A DNA stretch of 64,000 nucleotides from Clostridiaceae bacterium (lineage in GTDB: Bacteria; Bacillota; Clostridia; Oscillospirales; Acutalibacteraceae): NCBI GenBank assembly GCA_016288315.1, contig JAEEYU010000055.1:90417-154416 (forward strand), given 5' to 3'. Below, in pieces: positions 9,416 through 19,014 of the stretch. Position numbers and translations under genes: made by a program. Position 1 is the stretch's first letter. Each line of letters starts with the position of its first letter. The notes under the pieces were generated by a model, which saw nothing but the letters and a program-made list of their open reading frames with translations, was not told the origin of the DNA and did no database searches.

Positions 9416-12031
9416 ATGGCGGAACTTACACCGATGATGAAACAGTATGTTGAGATAAAAAAACAGTATCCCGACACAATTCTTATGTTTCGTCTTGGGG
9501 ATTTTTATGAAATGTTTTTCGAGGATGCCGTTACCGCATCGAGAGAATTGGAACTTGTATTGACAGGCCGCGACTGCGGTCAGGAAGAAAGAGCGCCGAT
9601 GTGCGGTGTTCCTTTTCACAGTGTTGACCCTTACATAGCCAAACTTGTTTCAAGGGGCTATAAAGTCGCAGTTTGTGAACAGCTTGAAGATCCTGCACTT
9701 GCCAAAGGTATTGTAAAACGTGACGTTACAAGGATTCTCACGCCTGGAACCGTTATTGAAAGCGCTATGCTCGACGAGAGCAAGAATAATTATCTTGCTT
9801 GCTTATGCACATCAAAACAGAATTGTGCAATATGTTTTGCCGATGTTTCGACAGGTCAGGTTCATCTTACCGATTTCCCGAGAAGAGATGTTGAAAAAAA
9901 GCTTATTAATGAATTGGGCAGATTTACACCCTCAGAGGTTTTGTTTGATTCAGCATCTTTAAAGCTCAAAAATGTTGTTTCTTTTATTTCAACAAGACTC
10001 AATGTTGTATATGACACTCTTCCTGATAATTGTTTTGAATACTCTGACTGTGAAAAAACTGTTATTAATCATTTCAGAACCTTATCTCTTGAAGAACTCG
10101 GGCTTTCCTCTTCAAAAGAATCTGTCTGTGCGCTAGGAGCCGCACTTGAATACCTTAAAAATGTTCAGAAGAATGACCTTCTGAATATCAGAGAAATTGA
10201 TTATTACGGCACTGCAAATTTTATGCGTCTTGATGTTTCAACATTAAGGAACCTTGAAATCACCGAGACAATGCGTAACCGTGAAAAAAAGGGAACACTT
10301 CTCTGGGTTCTTGACAAAACAAAAACATCAATGGGCAAGAGAATGCTTCGCAACTGGCTGGAACAGCCGTTGATTAACATTCCGAAAATCTCAAAAAGGC
10401 ATTGTTCTGTTGATGAATTGTTAAGTAATCCCGCTTTACGAAATGACATCCGTGATGAACTTTCCGGTTGTCAGGACATTGAGAGACTTATTACAAGAAT
10501 AGTTTACGGCTCGGCAAATGCGCGTGAATTAAGGGCTCTTTATTCAACGGCAGTTCATCTTCCCGAAATAAAAAGACTTACATCCGGTCTTTCAAGCGGT
10601 ATGCTTGTTGAAATCAATAATAACATTGACACACTTGATGATACCGCACGGCTGATTGATGCGGCTGTTGTTGAAGAACCGCCTTTTACAGTCCGTGAAG
10701 GCGGAATGATTAAATCCGGTTTTAACGAAGAGCTTGACTCTTTGAGAAATATCGTTTCAAACGGCAAAGAGTTTCTTGCTGACATTCAGCAGAGAGAGCA
10801 GGAAAAAACAGGAATCAAAAAACTGAAAATCGGTTATAACAAAGTTTTCGGTTACTATATTGAAATCTCCAACTCATTTAAAGAACTTGTTCCCGATACT
10901 TATATCAGAAAACAAACACTTGCAAATTGTGAAAGATATATCACTCAGGAATTAAAGGACCTTGAATCAAAAGTTCTCGGCGCACAAGAGAGAATTGCAA
11001 AGCTTGAGTATGAGATTTTTGATGAAGTCAGAAAAAAGACTGCCAAAAAACTTAGTGAAGTTCAGACAACCGCTAATGCTGTTTCCGCACTTGACGTTTT
11101 GTGCTCTTTTGCTCAATGCGCTTTTGAAAACAATTATGTTCGTCCGGACCTCAATGAAAAGGGCGTTCTTGATATCAGCGACGGCAGACACCCCGTCATT
11201 GAAAAAATGATTAAGGATCAGCCGTTTGTTCCCAACAATACTTACCTTGACTGCAACGAAAACAGATGCGCTATCATTACAGGACCCAATATGGCAGGCA
11301 AATCCACTTATATGAGGCAGGTTGCTTTAATCTGTCTGATGGCGCAGGCCGGTTCGTTTGTTCCTTCTTCAAGAGCGGATTTATGTATTGTTGACGGTAT
11401 CTACACAAGAATCGGTGCTTCCGATGACCTTTCTGCAGGTCAATCCACTTTTATGGTGGAGATGAACGAAGTTGCATCAATACTCAAAAATGCAACGGCA
11501 AACAGTCTTATAATCTTTGATGAAATCGGCAGAGGAACATCAACCTTTGACGGAATGAGTATTGCAAGAGCAGTTCTCGAATATTCAGCCGATAAATCAA
11601 AAATCGGCGCCAAAACTTTGTTCGCGACTCATTACCATGAACTGACGGAACTTGAGAATCTTGTTGACGGTGTCAAAAATTATAATATTGCCGTAAAAAA
11701 ACGCGGTGATGATATTACTTTTTTACGCAGAATTGTCAAAGGTCCTGCTGACGGAAGCTACGGAATAGAGGTTGCAAAACTTGCCGGAGTTCCTGTCAAG
11801 GTTGTTGAACGGGCAAAACTGATTCTTGAAGACCTTGAAAATAATGAATCTGTTCCGGTTCCTGTAATAAAAGAAGTCAAAGAAAAAGACGATGATATGC
11901 AGATTTCTTTTACCGCTTCCGAAAGTGATGCAATAATTGAAAAATTGAAAAAAATCGATGTCAATACTTTGACGCCTATTGAAGCTATGTCTTTGCTATA
12001 CCAGCTTTCTGCCGATGCAGGCGCTGTCTGA
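9416..12031 (+). CDS. mutS: DNA mismatch repair protein MutS
   Basis: Recognises mismatches and small loops and starts repair with MutL. The 871 residues match the usual length. The N-terminal mismatch-binding domain has the expected QYPDTILMFRLGDFYE segment, including the Phe-x-Glu (F-Y-E) that stacks on the mismatched base. Walker A GPNMAGKST is at 623-631, followed by the Walker B region LIIFDEIGRGTSTFDG. The C-terminal region carries a short acidic linker and a helical tail. An AAAGG site sits about 13 bases before the ATG, rather far. mutL follows after 29 bases, so the pair is surely co-transcribed. This is MutS1 and not the MutS2 type, which would carry a Smr domain. Confidence 0.97.
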   Translation: MAELTPMMKQYVEIKKQYPDTILMFRLGDFYEMFFEDAVTASRELELVLTGRDCGQEERAPMCGVPFHSVDPYIAKLVSRGYKVAVCEQLEDPALAKGIVKRDVTRILTPGTVIESAMLDESKNNYLACLCTSKQNCAICFADVSTGQVHLTDFPRRDVEKKLINELGRFTPSEVLFDSASLKLKNVVSFISTRLNVVYDTLPDNCFEYSDCEKTVINHFRTLSLEELGLSSSKESVCALGAALEYLKNVQKNDLLNIREIDYYGTANFMRLDVSTLRNLEITETMRNREKKGTLLWVLDKTKTSMGKRMLRNWLEQPLINIPKISKRHCSVDELLSNPALRNDIRDELSGCQDIERLITRIVYGSANARELRALYSTAVHLPEIKRLTSGLSSGMLVEINNNIDTLDDTARLIDAAVVEEPPFTVREGGMIKSGFNEELDSLRNIVSNGKEFLADIQQREQEKTGIKKLKIGYNKVFGYYIEISNSFKELVPDTYIRKQTLANCERYITQELKDLESKVLGAQERIAKLEYEIFDEVRKKTAKKLSEVQTTANAVSALDVLCSFAQCAFENNYVRPDLNEKGVLDISDGRHPVIEKMIKDQPFVPNNTYLDCNENRCAIITGPNMAGKSTYMRQVALICLMAQAGSFVPSSRADLCIVDGIYTRIGASDDLSAGQSTFMVEMNEVASILKNATANSLIIFDEIGRGTSTFDGMSIARAVLEYSADKSKIGAKTLFATHYHELTELENLVDGVKNYNIAVKKRGDDITFLRRIVKGPADGSYGIEVAKLAGVPVKVVERAKLILEDLENNESVPVPVIKEVKEKDDDMQISFTASESDAIIEKLKKIDVNTLTPIEAMSLLYQLSADAGAV

Positions 12032-12060
12032 ACCGATAATTAATTGAAAGGAGTGATAAG

Positions 12061-13989
12061 GTGCCGAAAATCAATGTTTTACCTAAGTCTGTAGCAGAAC
12101 TGATTGCCGCCGGCGAAGTAGTTGAACGTCCGGCATCCGTTATTAAAGAACTCCTTGAGAATTCAATAGATTCGGGCGCTTCATCCATTACCGCTGAAAT
12201 AAAAAACGGCGGAATAACTTATATTCGTGTCAGTGACAACGGTTGTGGTATTGAACGTGAAGATATAAAAAAAGCTTTTCTGAGCCATGCAACAAGCAAG
12301 ATTTCATCCGAAAATGATTTGAATTCAATTCTTACGCTCGGATTTCGGGGCGAGGCGCTTGCGAGCATTGCCGCCGTTTCCAAAGTGGAACTCATTACAA
12401 GACCTGCTTCCGAAGAGATTGGCTCACGCTATTGCATTGAAGCCGGTGAAGAGGTTTTGATTGATGACGCCGGCTGCCCTTTGGGAACAACTATTGTTGT
12501 GCGTGATTTGTTCTTCTGCACACCCGCAAGGATGAAATTCTTAAAAAAAGATGTTTCTGAAGGGAACTCTGTTTCGGGAGTTGTCGAAAAGATTGCTTTA
12601 TCTCATCCCGGCATTTCATTCAGATTTATCCGCGACGGCAAGCAGACTCTATTAACCAGCGGTTCAAATGATATGCGCACTGTTGTCAGAGAGGTTTTCG
12701 GTAAAGAATTTGAAAAAAATCTTATTCCCGTTAAAGGTGAAGTTGACGGCATAAAAGTCAGCGGTCTGATTTCTGTTCCGCATGCATCCAGACCTAACAG
12801 GAATATGCAGTTCTTCTTTATTAACGGTAGATTTGTCAAAACCGGAACCGGCAGTGCTGCATTGAGTGAAGCATATAAGAATTCCGTAATGGTCGGTAAA
12901 TTCCCCGCTTGTGTTTTAAATATTGAAATTAATCCTCTGACAGTTGATGTAAATGTTCACCCTGCAAAAACAGAAGTCAGGTTTTCAAACGAAAAGGCAG
13001 TATTCAGTGCGATATATTTTTCCTGTAAGAATGCTCTTTCCGATGATTCTACCAGAGTTGAGTTCAAGCAACCGCATATTGACTTTTATGCAGCACTTGA
13101 AAAAGCTCCCGAGCAGTTAAAGTTTAATAATCAAAGCAAAGCACCGGATTTCTGGCAGCATAAATCTGTTAATAAAAACAGCAATGATGATAAATCAAAA
13201 AAAGCTGTTATGCCCCAAGTGGAGGTTTATAATCCTCAAAAGCCTGCTTCCGCTCCTGTTTTCAGAACTACAGAGCCTGTCGGCTACTCTGCCCAAAACG
13301 ATGACAGGTCAGGACTTATCCCCGAATCAATAAATACTGAAAAAAATATAACACCCGAACCCGATAAAGAAATAACAGTTTCTTCACAAAATAGTTCCGA
13401 AAAAGAAAATACTTTTTCCGAAGAAGATTTCAGACTTATCGGTGAAGCGTTTAAAACATATATCATTGCAGAATATGACAAAAAAATAATTGTTATTGAT
13501 AAACATGCCGCACACGAGCGTATCATATATGAAAGATTAAAAAAAACAGATTCCGAAAGAACACCGCAGGTTTTGCTTGCTCCCGTTTCCGTATTATTGT
13601 CTGATGATGAGTATTCGGCAATTCTTTCAAATAACAGCCTGCTTACGCAGGCGGGATTTGATGTGACGGATTTCGGGCAGGGGACTGTTATTGTTAATGA
13701 GTGCCCGATGGAATTATTACCCGAAGACATTCCGGATGTTATCTGTGAGGTTGCCGGCAATCTTGCTGAAAATAAACAGAGCGCAGATTATGAAAAAATA
13801 GATGATATTTTTCATTCTGTTGCCTGCAGGAGCGCAATTAAAGCGGGTAATATCACATCACGTTATGAGATGGAAGTTTTTGCAAAGCAGGTGCTGTCAA
13901 TGCCGGAAATAAAGTATTGCCCGCACGGCAGACCTGTTCTGATTGAAATAACACGCAGAGAGTTGGAAAAGAATTTTGGCAGAGTGTAA
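12061..13989 (+). CDS. mutL: DNA mismatch repair protein MutL
   Basis: GHKL ATPase that couples MutS to strand incision. The ATP-site motifs are present: ELLENSIDSG, DNGCGI and GFRGEALASI. A long variable linker (about 335-455) joins the C-terminal endonuclease domain. There the nuclease signature reads DKHAAHERIIYE (from D480) where most MutL nucleases have DQHA, and ACRSAIKAG and CPHGRP complete the metal site. The protein should therefore nick DNA itself, as in bacteria without MutH. It starts with GTG behind a strong AAAGGAG. Its end overlaps the miaA start by 14 bases. Confidence 0.96.
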   Translation: MPKINVLPKSVAELIAAGEVVERPASVIKELLENSIDSGASSITAEIKNGGITYIRVSDNGCGIEREDIKKAFLSHATSKISSENDLNSILTLGFRGEALASIAAVSKVELITRPASEEIGSRYCIEAGEEVLIDDAGCPLGTTIVVRDLFFCTPARMKFLKKDVSEGNSVSGVVEKIALSHPGISFRFIRDGKQTLLTSGSNDMRTVVREVFGKEFEKNLIPVKGEVDGIKVSGLISVPHASRPNRNMQFFFINGRFVKTGTGSAALSEAYKNSVMVGKFPACVLNIEINPLTVDVNVHPAKTEVRFSNEKAVFSAIYFSCKNALSDDSTRVEFKQPHIDFYAALEKAPEQLKFNNQSKAPDFWQHKSVNKNSNDDKSKKAVMPQVEVYNPQKPASAPVFRTTEPVGYSAQNDDRSGLIPESINTEKNITPEPDKEITVSSQNSSEKENTFSEEDFRLIGEAFKTYIIAEYDKKIIVIDKHAAHERIIYERLKKTDSERTPQVLLAPVSVLLSDDEYSAILSNNSLLTQAGFDVTDFGQGTVIVNECPMELLPEDIPDVICEVAGNLAENKQSADYEKIDDIFHSVACRSAIKAGNITSRYEMEVFAKQVLSMPEIKYCPHGRPVLIEITRRELEKNFGRV

Positions 13990-14920
13990 AAAAGTTCTTG
14001 CAGTTGTCGGACCGACGGCATCGGGCAAAACCGCTCTTGCTGTTGAATTGTGTAAAGAATTCAACGGAGAAGTAGTTTCCTGCGACTCAATGCAGATTTA
14101 CAAAGAAATGCCGATTGCCACTGCAACGCCATCAACCGAAGAAATGCAGGGTATAACGCACCACCTTATAGGATTTGCTGACCCGTCCGAGAATTTCAAT
14201 GTTGTTTGTTACTGTGAGCTTGCCCGCAAATGCATTGATGATATTATTTCAAGAGGTAAAGTCCCGGTTATTGCCGGCGGCACAGGTTTATACTTTGACT
14301 GGCTTGTCAATAATATTCAATATACCCCTGAAACAACTGATTCCGTTTACAGGCGTGAACTTGAACAAAGAGCTTTAACTCAAGGCGCACAGGTGCTTTT
14401 GGATGAACTGTCTGAAATCGACCCGGAAACAGCTTCTTCACTTCATATAAATAATGTCGGCAGAATTATCAGGGCTCTGGAGATTTATAAAAATACCGGT
14501 TTGACTATGAGCGAAAGTAAAAAACTTTCCCGTTCAAAAGGAACCGATATTCAACCTTTTATAATCGGTCTTGACAGCAGAAACAGAGATTATTTATATA
14601 ATAGAATCAACACCCGTGTTGATAAAATGATTGATGACGGTCTTGTTGATGAAGCAAAGAATTATTTTGAAAAGTTCAGCGGAAAAACCTCAATTCAGGC
14701 AATCGGTTATAAAGAATTAAAACCATATCTTGACGGTGAAGCTGTTCTTTCGGAGTGCGTTGAAAAATTAAAGATATCAACCCGTCATTATGCAAAACGT
14801 CAGTTAACCTGGTTTCGTAAAAATGACAAGATTCATTTTGTTTTTATTGATGAATATGAAACCTTTGATTCAATGGTTAATCATATTATTAATCTGATTA
14901 AGGAGGCGAATATGTTTTGA
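13976..14920 (+). CDS. miaA: tRNA dimethylallyltransferase MiaA
   Basis: Transfers a dimethylallyl group to N6 of A37 in tRNA, the step before MiaB acts. P-loop GPTASGKT is at residues 12-19, followed by SCDSMQIY and the VIAGGTGLY segment; later motifs RIIRALEI, QAIGYKEL and AKRQLTWFR are all diagnostic. The 314 residues fit the family. The start is a TTG at 13976 inside the end of mutL, with no other in-frame start before the P-loop. A GGAGG at the end of the gene serves the next one. Confidence 0.95.
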   Translation: MAECKKVLAVVGPTASGKTALAVELCKEFNGEVVSCDSMQIYKEMPIATATPSTEEMQGITHHLIGFADPSENFNVVCYCELARKCIDDIISRGKVPVIAGGTGLYFDWLVNNIQYTPETTDSVYRRELEQRALTQGAQVLLDELSEIDPETASSLHINNVGRIIRALEIYKNTGLTMSESKKLSRSKGTDIQPFIIGLDSRNRDYLYNRINTRVDKMIDDGLVDEAKNYFEKFSGKTSIQAIGYKELKPYLDGEAVLSECVEKLKISTRHYAKRQLTWFRKNDKIHFVFIDEYETFDSMVNHIINLIKEANMF

Positions 14921-16137
14921 ATATGAATAACAAGCTTATTAAGGGCTTGTTGATAGCTGCTTCCTTTCTTGTTGTTTTCTTTTTTGTATTCAGATTGGTA
15001 AATATCATTTCAGAAGAGTATGAAACAGTTTCAGCTGAGGATTCATCGGTTTACGACACCTTAGATACTAAAGGTTATCTTGTCCGCGATGAAATTATGC
15101 TTTATAACTCGGGAGGCGGAACGGTTGTATCCACTGCAGCAAATGCTGACAAAGTCAACGCAAATTCACCTGTTGCAGTTACGTTTTCAAATTCAAATGC
15201 TGCAAATGCCTACACAAGACTGAGCTACCTTAAAGAAGTTCAGGAAAGCTACCGTCTTATTTCGGAGCAGACCGAATTTACCAATATTGATATGTCTGTT
15301 CTCGGCAATCAGATAGATTCCGATTACAAAAGTATAATATCTTCAGTTTATGAAGGCGATTATTCTTCAATCGGCGACACAAAGCTGAATCTTCTGGTTG
15401 ATGTTTCACGCAGGCAGGTTTCTCTGGGCACGAAAATTGACTGCGAAAACAAAATCAACACCATTCAATCCGAAATCAGCTCACTTGAGACTCAGGCAGT
15501 TCAACAGAGTATAATCTCTGCAGGTTCAGCGGGCTATTACATAAGCAGCGCTGACGGTTACGAGTCTGTTATTCAGGTTTCAATGCTGGATGAACTTAAA
15601 GCTGCTGATTTAGAAAATGTAATCAATTCCAAACCTCAGGCGATTGCCGAAAGTTGCGTCGGCAAGGTTATGAACGGTTTTTATTGGTATCTCGCCGCTG
15701 TTGTTGATCTGAATGATTCCAATTCACTAAAAGAAGGCGATGTAATCAATATTATTATCGGAAATACCGAAACTGAAAAAATTAAAACGGAAGTCTTTAA
15801 AATCAATAAAGAGAATGAGAAAAAATCTGTTGTAATTCTTAAAAGCAACAGCATTTCGCCAGACATACTTACATCCCGCATTGTTAATGTCAAACTGATT
15901 TTAAATGAATTCAGCGGTCTTAAGGTCCCCAAAAAAGCAGTCCGTGTTATAGACGGTAATCAGTGCTGTTACGTTCGCATAGGCAATGTTACAAAACTTC
16001 GTTATCTGAATGTTATTTACAGTTGCAACGAGTATGTTATCGCTTCAGAGGACAGTAAAAAAGAGTTCCCCGGAACTCAACTCAAAAAGCACGATAATAT
16101 AATTCTCAACGGAAGGGGGCTTGGCGGTAATGCCTGA
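14917..16137 (+). CDS. HlyD-like membrane-anchored protein of unknown partner
   Basis: A 406-residue protein with one N-terminal membrane helix (about 8-27), then an extracytoplasmic region with a short lipoyl-like segment (about 60-85), a helical hairpin rich in polar residues (about 95-205) and a beta-rich C-terminal part ending in VRIGNVTKLRYLNV. This is the plan of HlyD/membrane-fusion adaptors, and proteins of this kind are commonly annotated as HlyD family beside yggS-sepF in Clostridia. No ABC or RND transporter gene is nearby. It starts at a TTG (14917) that overlaps the miaA stop, 10 bases after GGAGG; an ATG at 14923 is possible. Given its position among division genes, a role in the cell envelope is possible but unproven. 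Confidence 0.6.
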   Translation: MNMNNKLIKGLLIAASFLVVFFFVFRLVNIISEEYETVSAEDSSVYDTLDTKGYLVRDEIMLYNSGGGTVVSTAANADKVNANSPVAVTFSNSNAANAYTRLSYLKEVQESYRLISEQTEFTNIDMSVLGNQIDSDYKSIISSVYEGDYSSIGDTKLNLLVDVSRRQVSLGTKIDCENKINTIQSEISSLETQAVQQSIISAGSAGYYISSADGYESVIQVSMLDELKAADLENVINSKPQAIAESCVGKVMNGFYWYLAAVVDLNDSNSLKEGDVINIIIGNTETEKIKTEVFKINKENEKKSVVILKSNSISPDILTSRIVNVKLILNEFSGLKVPKKAVRVIDGNQCCYVRIGNVTKLRYLNVIYSCNEYVIASEDSKKEFPGTQLKKHDNIILNGRGLGGNA

Positions 16138-16849
16138 TGCAGATAATAAATTCAATGACATCCGGCAAAACCTTGCGGAAGTCAGAGAAAAGATAGCCGA
16201 TGCCGCTTTAAAATCAGGGAGAAAACCCGAAGAAATCAAGTTGATGGCGGTTAGTAAGACCATTGAAAGCAAATACATCAATTTCGCCATTTCCGAAGGT
16301 ATTGATTTAATCGGTGAAAACAAGGTTCAGGAGTTCCTTGCAAAAGAACCTGAGCTCAATCTTCAGAATTGCAAAGCTCATTTAATCGGTCATTTACAGT
16401 CAAATAAAGTCAGAAAGATTGTAGGCAAGGTTGATGTAATTCAATCCGTTGACAGCGTCTCACTTGCAACCGAAATTGCAAAGCGCTCCCGGGAAAACGG
16501 TATTGTCAGCAAGATTCTTCTTGAAGTCAATGTCGGTAATGAAGAAAGCAAATTCGGTTTTGATTTAAATGAGATTAATGAGCGTGTTTTTGAAATATCA
16601 GAAATAGACGATATTTCAATTCAGGGCCTTATGTGTGTTGCTCCGATTTGCGACGATGAAAAGGTTTTGAGGCATATTTTTTCAAATATGTATCGCTCAT
16701 ATCTTGACATCGCCTCAAAAAAAATAAATAATGTAAATATGAATGTTCTTTCCATGGGTATGTCGGGTGATTATTGCCAAGCTATTCTTGAAGGTGCAAA
16801 CCTTGTCAGAGTCGGCTCTGCAATTTTCGGCTCCAGGAATTACAGATAA
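16130..16849 (+). CDS. yggS: PLP homeostasis protein YggS/PLPBP family
   Basis: A single-domain TIM-barrel protein that binds pyridoxal 5'-phosphate and buffers its level; it has no known enzymatic activity. The PLP lysine lies in LMAVSKT. Other family marks are GENKVQEF, HLIGHLQSNK, VNVGNEESKFGF and LSMGMSGD. Start chosen at ATG 16130, 10 bases after a GGAAGGGGG stretch, rather than the TTG at 16121 that abuts it. It overlaps the previous stop by 8 bases. Linkage to sepF is usual in Gram-positive bacteria. Confidence 0.93.
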   Translation: MPDADNKFNDIRQNLAEVREKIADAALKSGRKPEEIKLMAVSKTIESKYINFAISEGIDLIGENKVQEFLAKEPELNLQNCKAHLIGHLQSNKVRKIVGKVDVIQSVDSVSLATEIAKRSRENGIVSKILLEVNVGNEESKFGFDLNEINERVFEISEIDDISIQGLMCVAPICDDEKVLRHIFSNMYRSYLDIASKKINNVNMNVLSMGMSGDYCQAILEGANLVRVGSAIFGSRNYR

Positions 16850-16867
16850 TAACAGGAGGATTATATA

Positions 16868-17371
16868 ATGGGTGCATTTGACAAATTCAAAAATGAAATC
16901 AGCAAATTTATCAACGTTTCAGATGCTGAATATGAGGATTACGATCCTGAAGAAGAATCATATGAAAAAGAAGAAACAAGAACACAGGTAAAAGAGCGTT
17001 ATCCCGAACCCGATTATTCAAGCTCGGCTCCGCAGAAAAAAAGCAAAAAGCAGAATGTTGTTCCTCTTGACGGTGGCAGAACTCCCGCTGTAAGAACTCT
17101 CGGCGACTCTCAGGTAGTTGTCAAAAAGGTTGCCGGTGTGTCTGAAGTTGGCCCTGTTGCGGATATTCTCAAGCAGGGGCGTATTGTTGTTCTTAACCTT
17201 GAAGAATGCCCTACTGATGCTCTTCAGAGAGTTATTGACATCCTTTACGGTGTTACTTATGCAATTGACGGTTCGTTTAATTCCATAGCTGAAAAAGCAT
17301 TTGTAATTACACCTTATAATGTTTCCGTTTCCAACGACGAATATTCTGAAATTGTCGATTCACAGGAATAA
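16868..17371 (+). CDS. sepF: Cell division protein SepF
   Basis: Membrane-associated partner of FtsZ that bundles filaments and anchors the Z-ring. The 167 residues show an N-terminal amphipathic start (MGAFDKFKNEI), an acidic then Lys-rich linker (about 20-60), and the conserved DUF552 domain with VLNLEECPTDALQRVIDIL. Strong AGGAGG 8 bases before the ATG. The yggS-sepF-divIVA order is that of the ylm division cluster of Gram-positives. Confidence 0.93.
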   Translation: MGAFDKFKNEISKFINVSDAEYEDYDPEEESYEKEETRTQVKERYPEPDYSSSAPQKKSKKQNVVPLDGGRTPAVRTLGDSQVVVKKVAGVSEVGPVADILKQGRIVVLNLEECPTDALQRVIDILYGVTYAIDGSFNSIAEKAFVITPYNVSVSNDEYSEIVDSQE

Positions 17372-17403
17372 TGACTTTGAACTAAGAAAGAGAGGCATAG
17401 AAT

Positions 17404-18510
17404 ATGCTTAAACCCGAACAGATTTCAAATGCTCAGTTCACACTGGTAGGCAAAGGCGCATACCGTGCTGAAGAAGTTGACGCTTTTCTCAAAAGTGCGG
17501 CTGAATCTTATGAACAGCTTACGGCACAGAATGCCGATCTTATGAAAAAAATGAGCATTCTTGCCCGCAAAATTGAAGAATACCGCGCCGAAGAAGATAC
17601 AATCAAAACAACTCTTCTTACCGCCGAACGCACTGCCAAAGCAGTTCGTCAGGAAGCGGAAGATGAAAAGGTGGCTACTGTTGCTGCCGCAAAGGCAGAG
17701 GGCTCGGAGATTATTGAGGCGGCAAGGAAAAATGCAAAAGATTTTGTTGATAAAACAAAGCAGACTGTTCAGGCATATATAGAAAAAGCAAAACAGGACG
17801 GTCAGACCGCCATTTCCGCCGCAAATGAGTCTGCAGAGGCAATTATTGCCGATGCAAGAAAAAAAGCTGCTGAAATAATCGGCGACAGTGAAAAAAGACT
17901 TGCTTTTTATACTGCTCAGGCATCACGCCTTAAGGATGAAGTAGGCAAATATAAAACATCTGTAGGCGATGTTTGTGAAAAACAGTTATCTTTACTTGAT
18001 GATATTGCCGAAGAACCTGACATTGAAAACCTTGAAATTGAAGTTACCGATAATTCACCGGCAGAAGAAATCACGGTTGATGATGTTACTGTTCCCGTAG
18101 TTTCATCTGATGAGCTTGAATCTCAGGTTGAAGCTGTTGCTGAGGATGTTGAGAATTTTGAACTTTCCGAAGATATAGTTGAAGCTGAAGAAACTGAAGA
18201 GGTTTCGGTTGATGACATAATCAACACTGAAGATGATGACACAGAAGAAGAAACGGTTGAAATATCCGCAGAAACTGAAGAAAGCATTGAAGCTGACGAC
18301 GAGGATGAATTAACTGATTCTGCAGTTTCTGATGATGAAACAGTTTCAGATGAGACAGATTCCGATGAAGCCGAAGAGACTGAAGATACTGCGGCAGATG
18401 AAGAAGAAGATGATGAAGAGTTTACCGGCTTTAAAATCAATCTTGATGATATTGCCGATGACGACGATGACGATCAGCAATCCATTTTCAGCGGATTTTT
18501 TGACGATTAA
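17404..18510 (+). CDS. divIVA: DivIVA domain protein with long acidic tail
   Basis: Curvature-sensing coiled-coil scaffold at poles and septa. The N-terminus (LKPEQISNAQF, then AYRAEEVDAFL) is the DivIVA membrane-targeting domain, although this version begins FTLVGKGAYR where the usual text is F....RGYD. A coiled coil runs about 35-200. The last 165 residues are dominated by Glu, Asp, Ser and Thr, probably disordered. Total 368 residues, long for DivIVA (about 160-250) because of that tail. AAGAGAGG lies about 9 bases upstream. A shorter paralogue lies at 21862. Confidence 0.88.
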   Translation: MLKPEQISNAQFTLVGKGAYRAEEVDAFLKSAAESYEQLTAQNADLMKKMSILARKIEEYRAEEDTIKTTLLTAERTAKAVRQEAEDEKVATVAAAKAEGSEIIEAARKNAKDFVDKTKQTVQAYIEKAKQDGQTAISAANESAEAIIADARKKAAEIIGDSEKRLAFYTAQASRLKDEVGKYKTSVGDVCEKQLSLLDDIAEEPDIENLEIEVTDNSPAEEITVDDVTVPVVSSDELESQVEAVAEDVENFELSEDIVEAEETEEVSVDDIINTEDDDTEEETVEISAETEESIEADDEDELTDSAVSDDETVSDETDSDEAEETEDTAADEEEDDEEFTGFKINLDDIADDDDDDQQSIFSGFFDD

Positions 18511-18516
18511 CACTAT

Positions 18517-19014
18517 ATGTTTCAACTGATATCACTGATTGTTATTGCTGTTCTTACGGCAGCAGATCAGTTTGTCAAATATATTGTGACTGATTACATA
18601 GAATCACACGGTCCAAAAGAGTTTCTGTTCGGTTTATTCCGTTTGACTTATGTTGAAAACACAGGCGCCGCTTTCAGTTCATTTTCAAACAGCACGGTGG
18701 TTTTGTCAGTTGTTACATCTGTAATAATTGTTGCCTGCATTATTTATCTGTTGTTAAAAAGGTCAAAGAGCATTTTCGTAAATATATCTTTGATTCTGAT
18801 TATTTCCGGCGGAGCAGGCAATATGATTGACAGAATAACAAACGGTTTTGTCGTTGATTTTATTGAACCTCTGTTTATCAATTTTGCTGTTTTCAATGTT
18901 GCTGATTGCTTTATTACTGTCGGTGCTTTTATGCTTGCAGGATATGAGCTTTTTTCAGGTCTGAAAAAAAACGATAACAGTTCCGGCAAGGGCAGGGGTG
19001 ATAATAATGGCTGA
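18517..19014 (+). CDS. lspA: Lipoprotein signal peptidase II
   Basis: Integral membrane aspartyl peptidase that cleaves the signal peptide of prolipoproteins before the lipid-modified cysteine. Four membrane helices and the family motifs are visible: AADQFVKY, VENTGAAF, GAGNMIDRI and FNVADCFI; the Asp of the last two are the catalytic pair. 165 residues is normal. It starts 6 bases after the divIVA stop without a clear ribosome site, suggesting translational coupling. Likely clients in this window are the lipoproteins at 37434 and 38152. Confidence 0.95.
   Translation: MFQLISLIVIAVLTAADQFVKYIVTDYIESHGPKEFLFGLFRLTYVENTGAAFSSFSNSTVVLSVVTSVIIVACIIYLLLKRSKSIFVNISLILIISGGAGNMIDRITNGFVVDFIEPLFINFAVFNVADCFITVGAFMLAGYELFSGLKKNDNSSGKGRGDNNG

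Noticed and set aside
18123-18440. Minus-strand open frame of about 105 codons, almost all Ser and Val
   Set aside because: It is the mirror of the Glu/Asp-rich tail of DivIVA (GAA, GAT and GAC codons read backwards), with no ribosome site.
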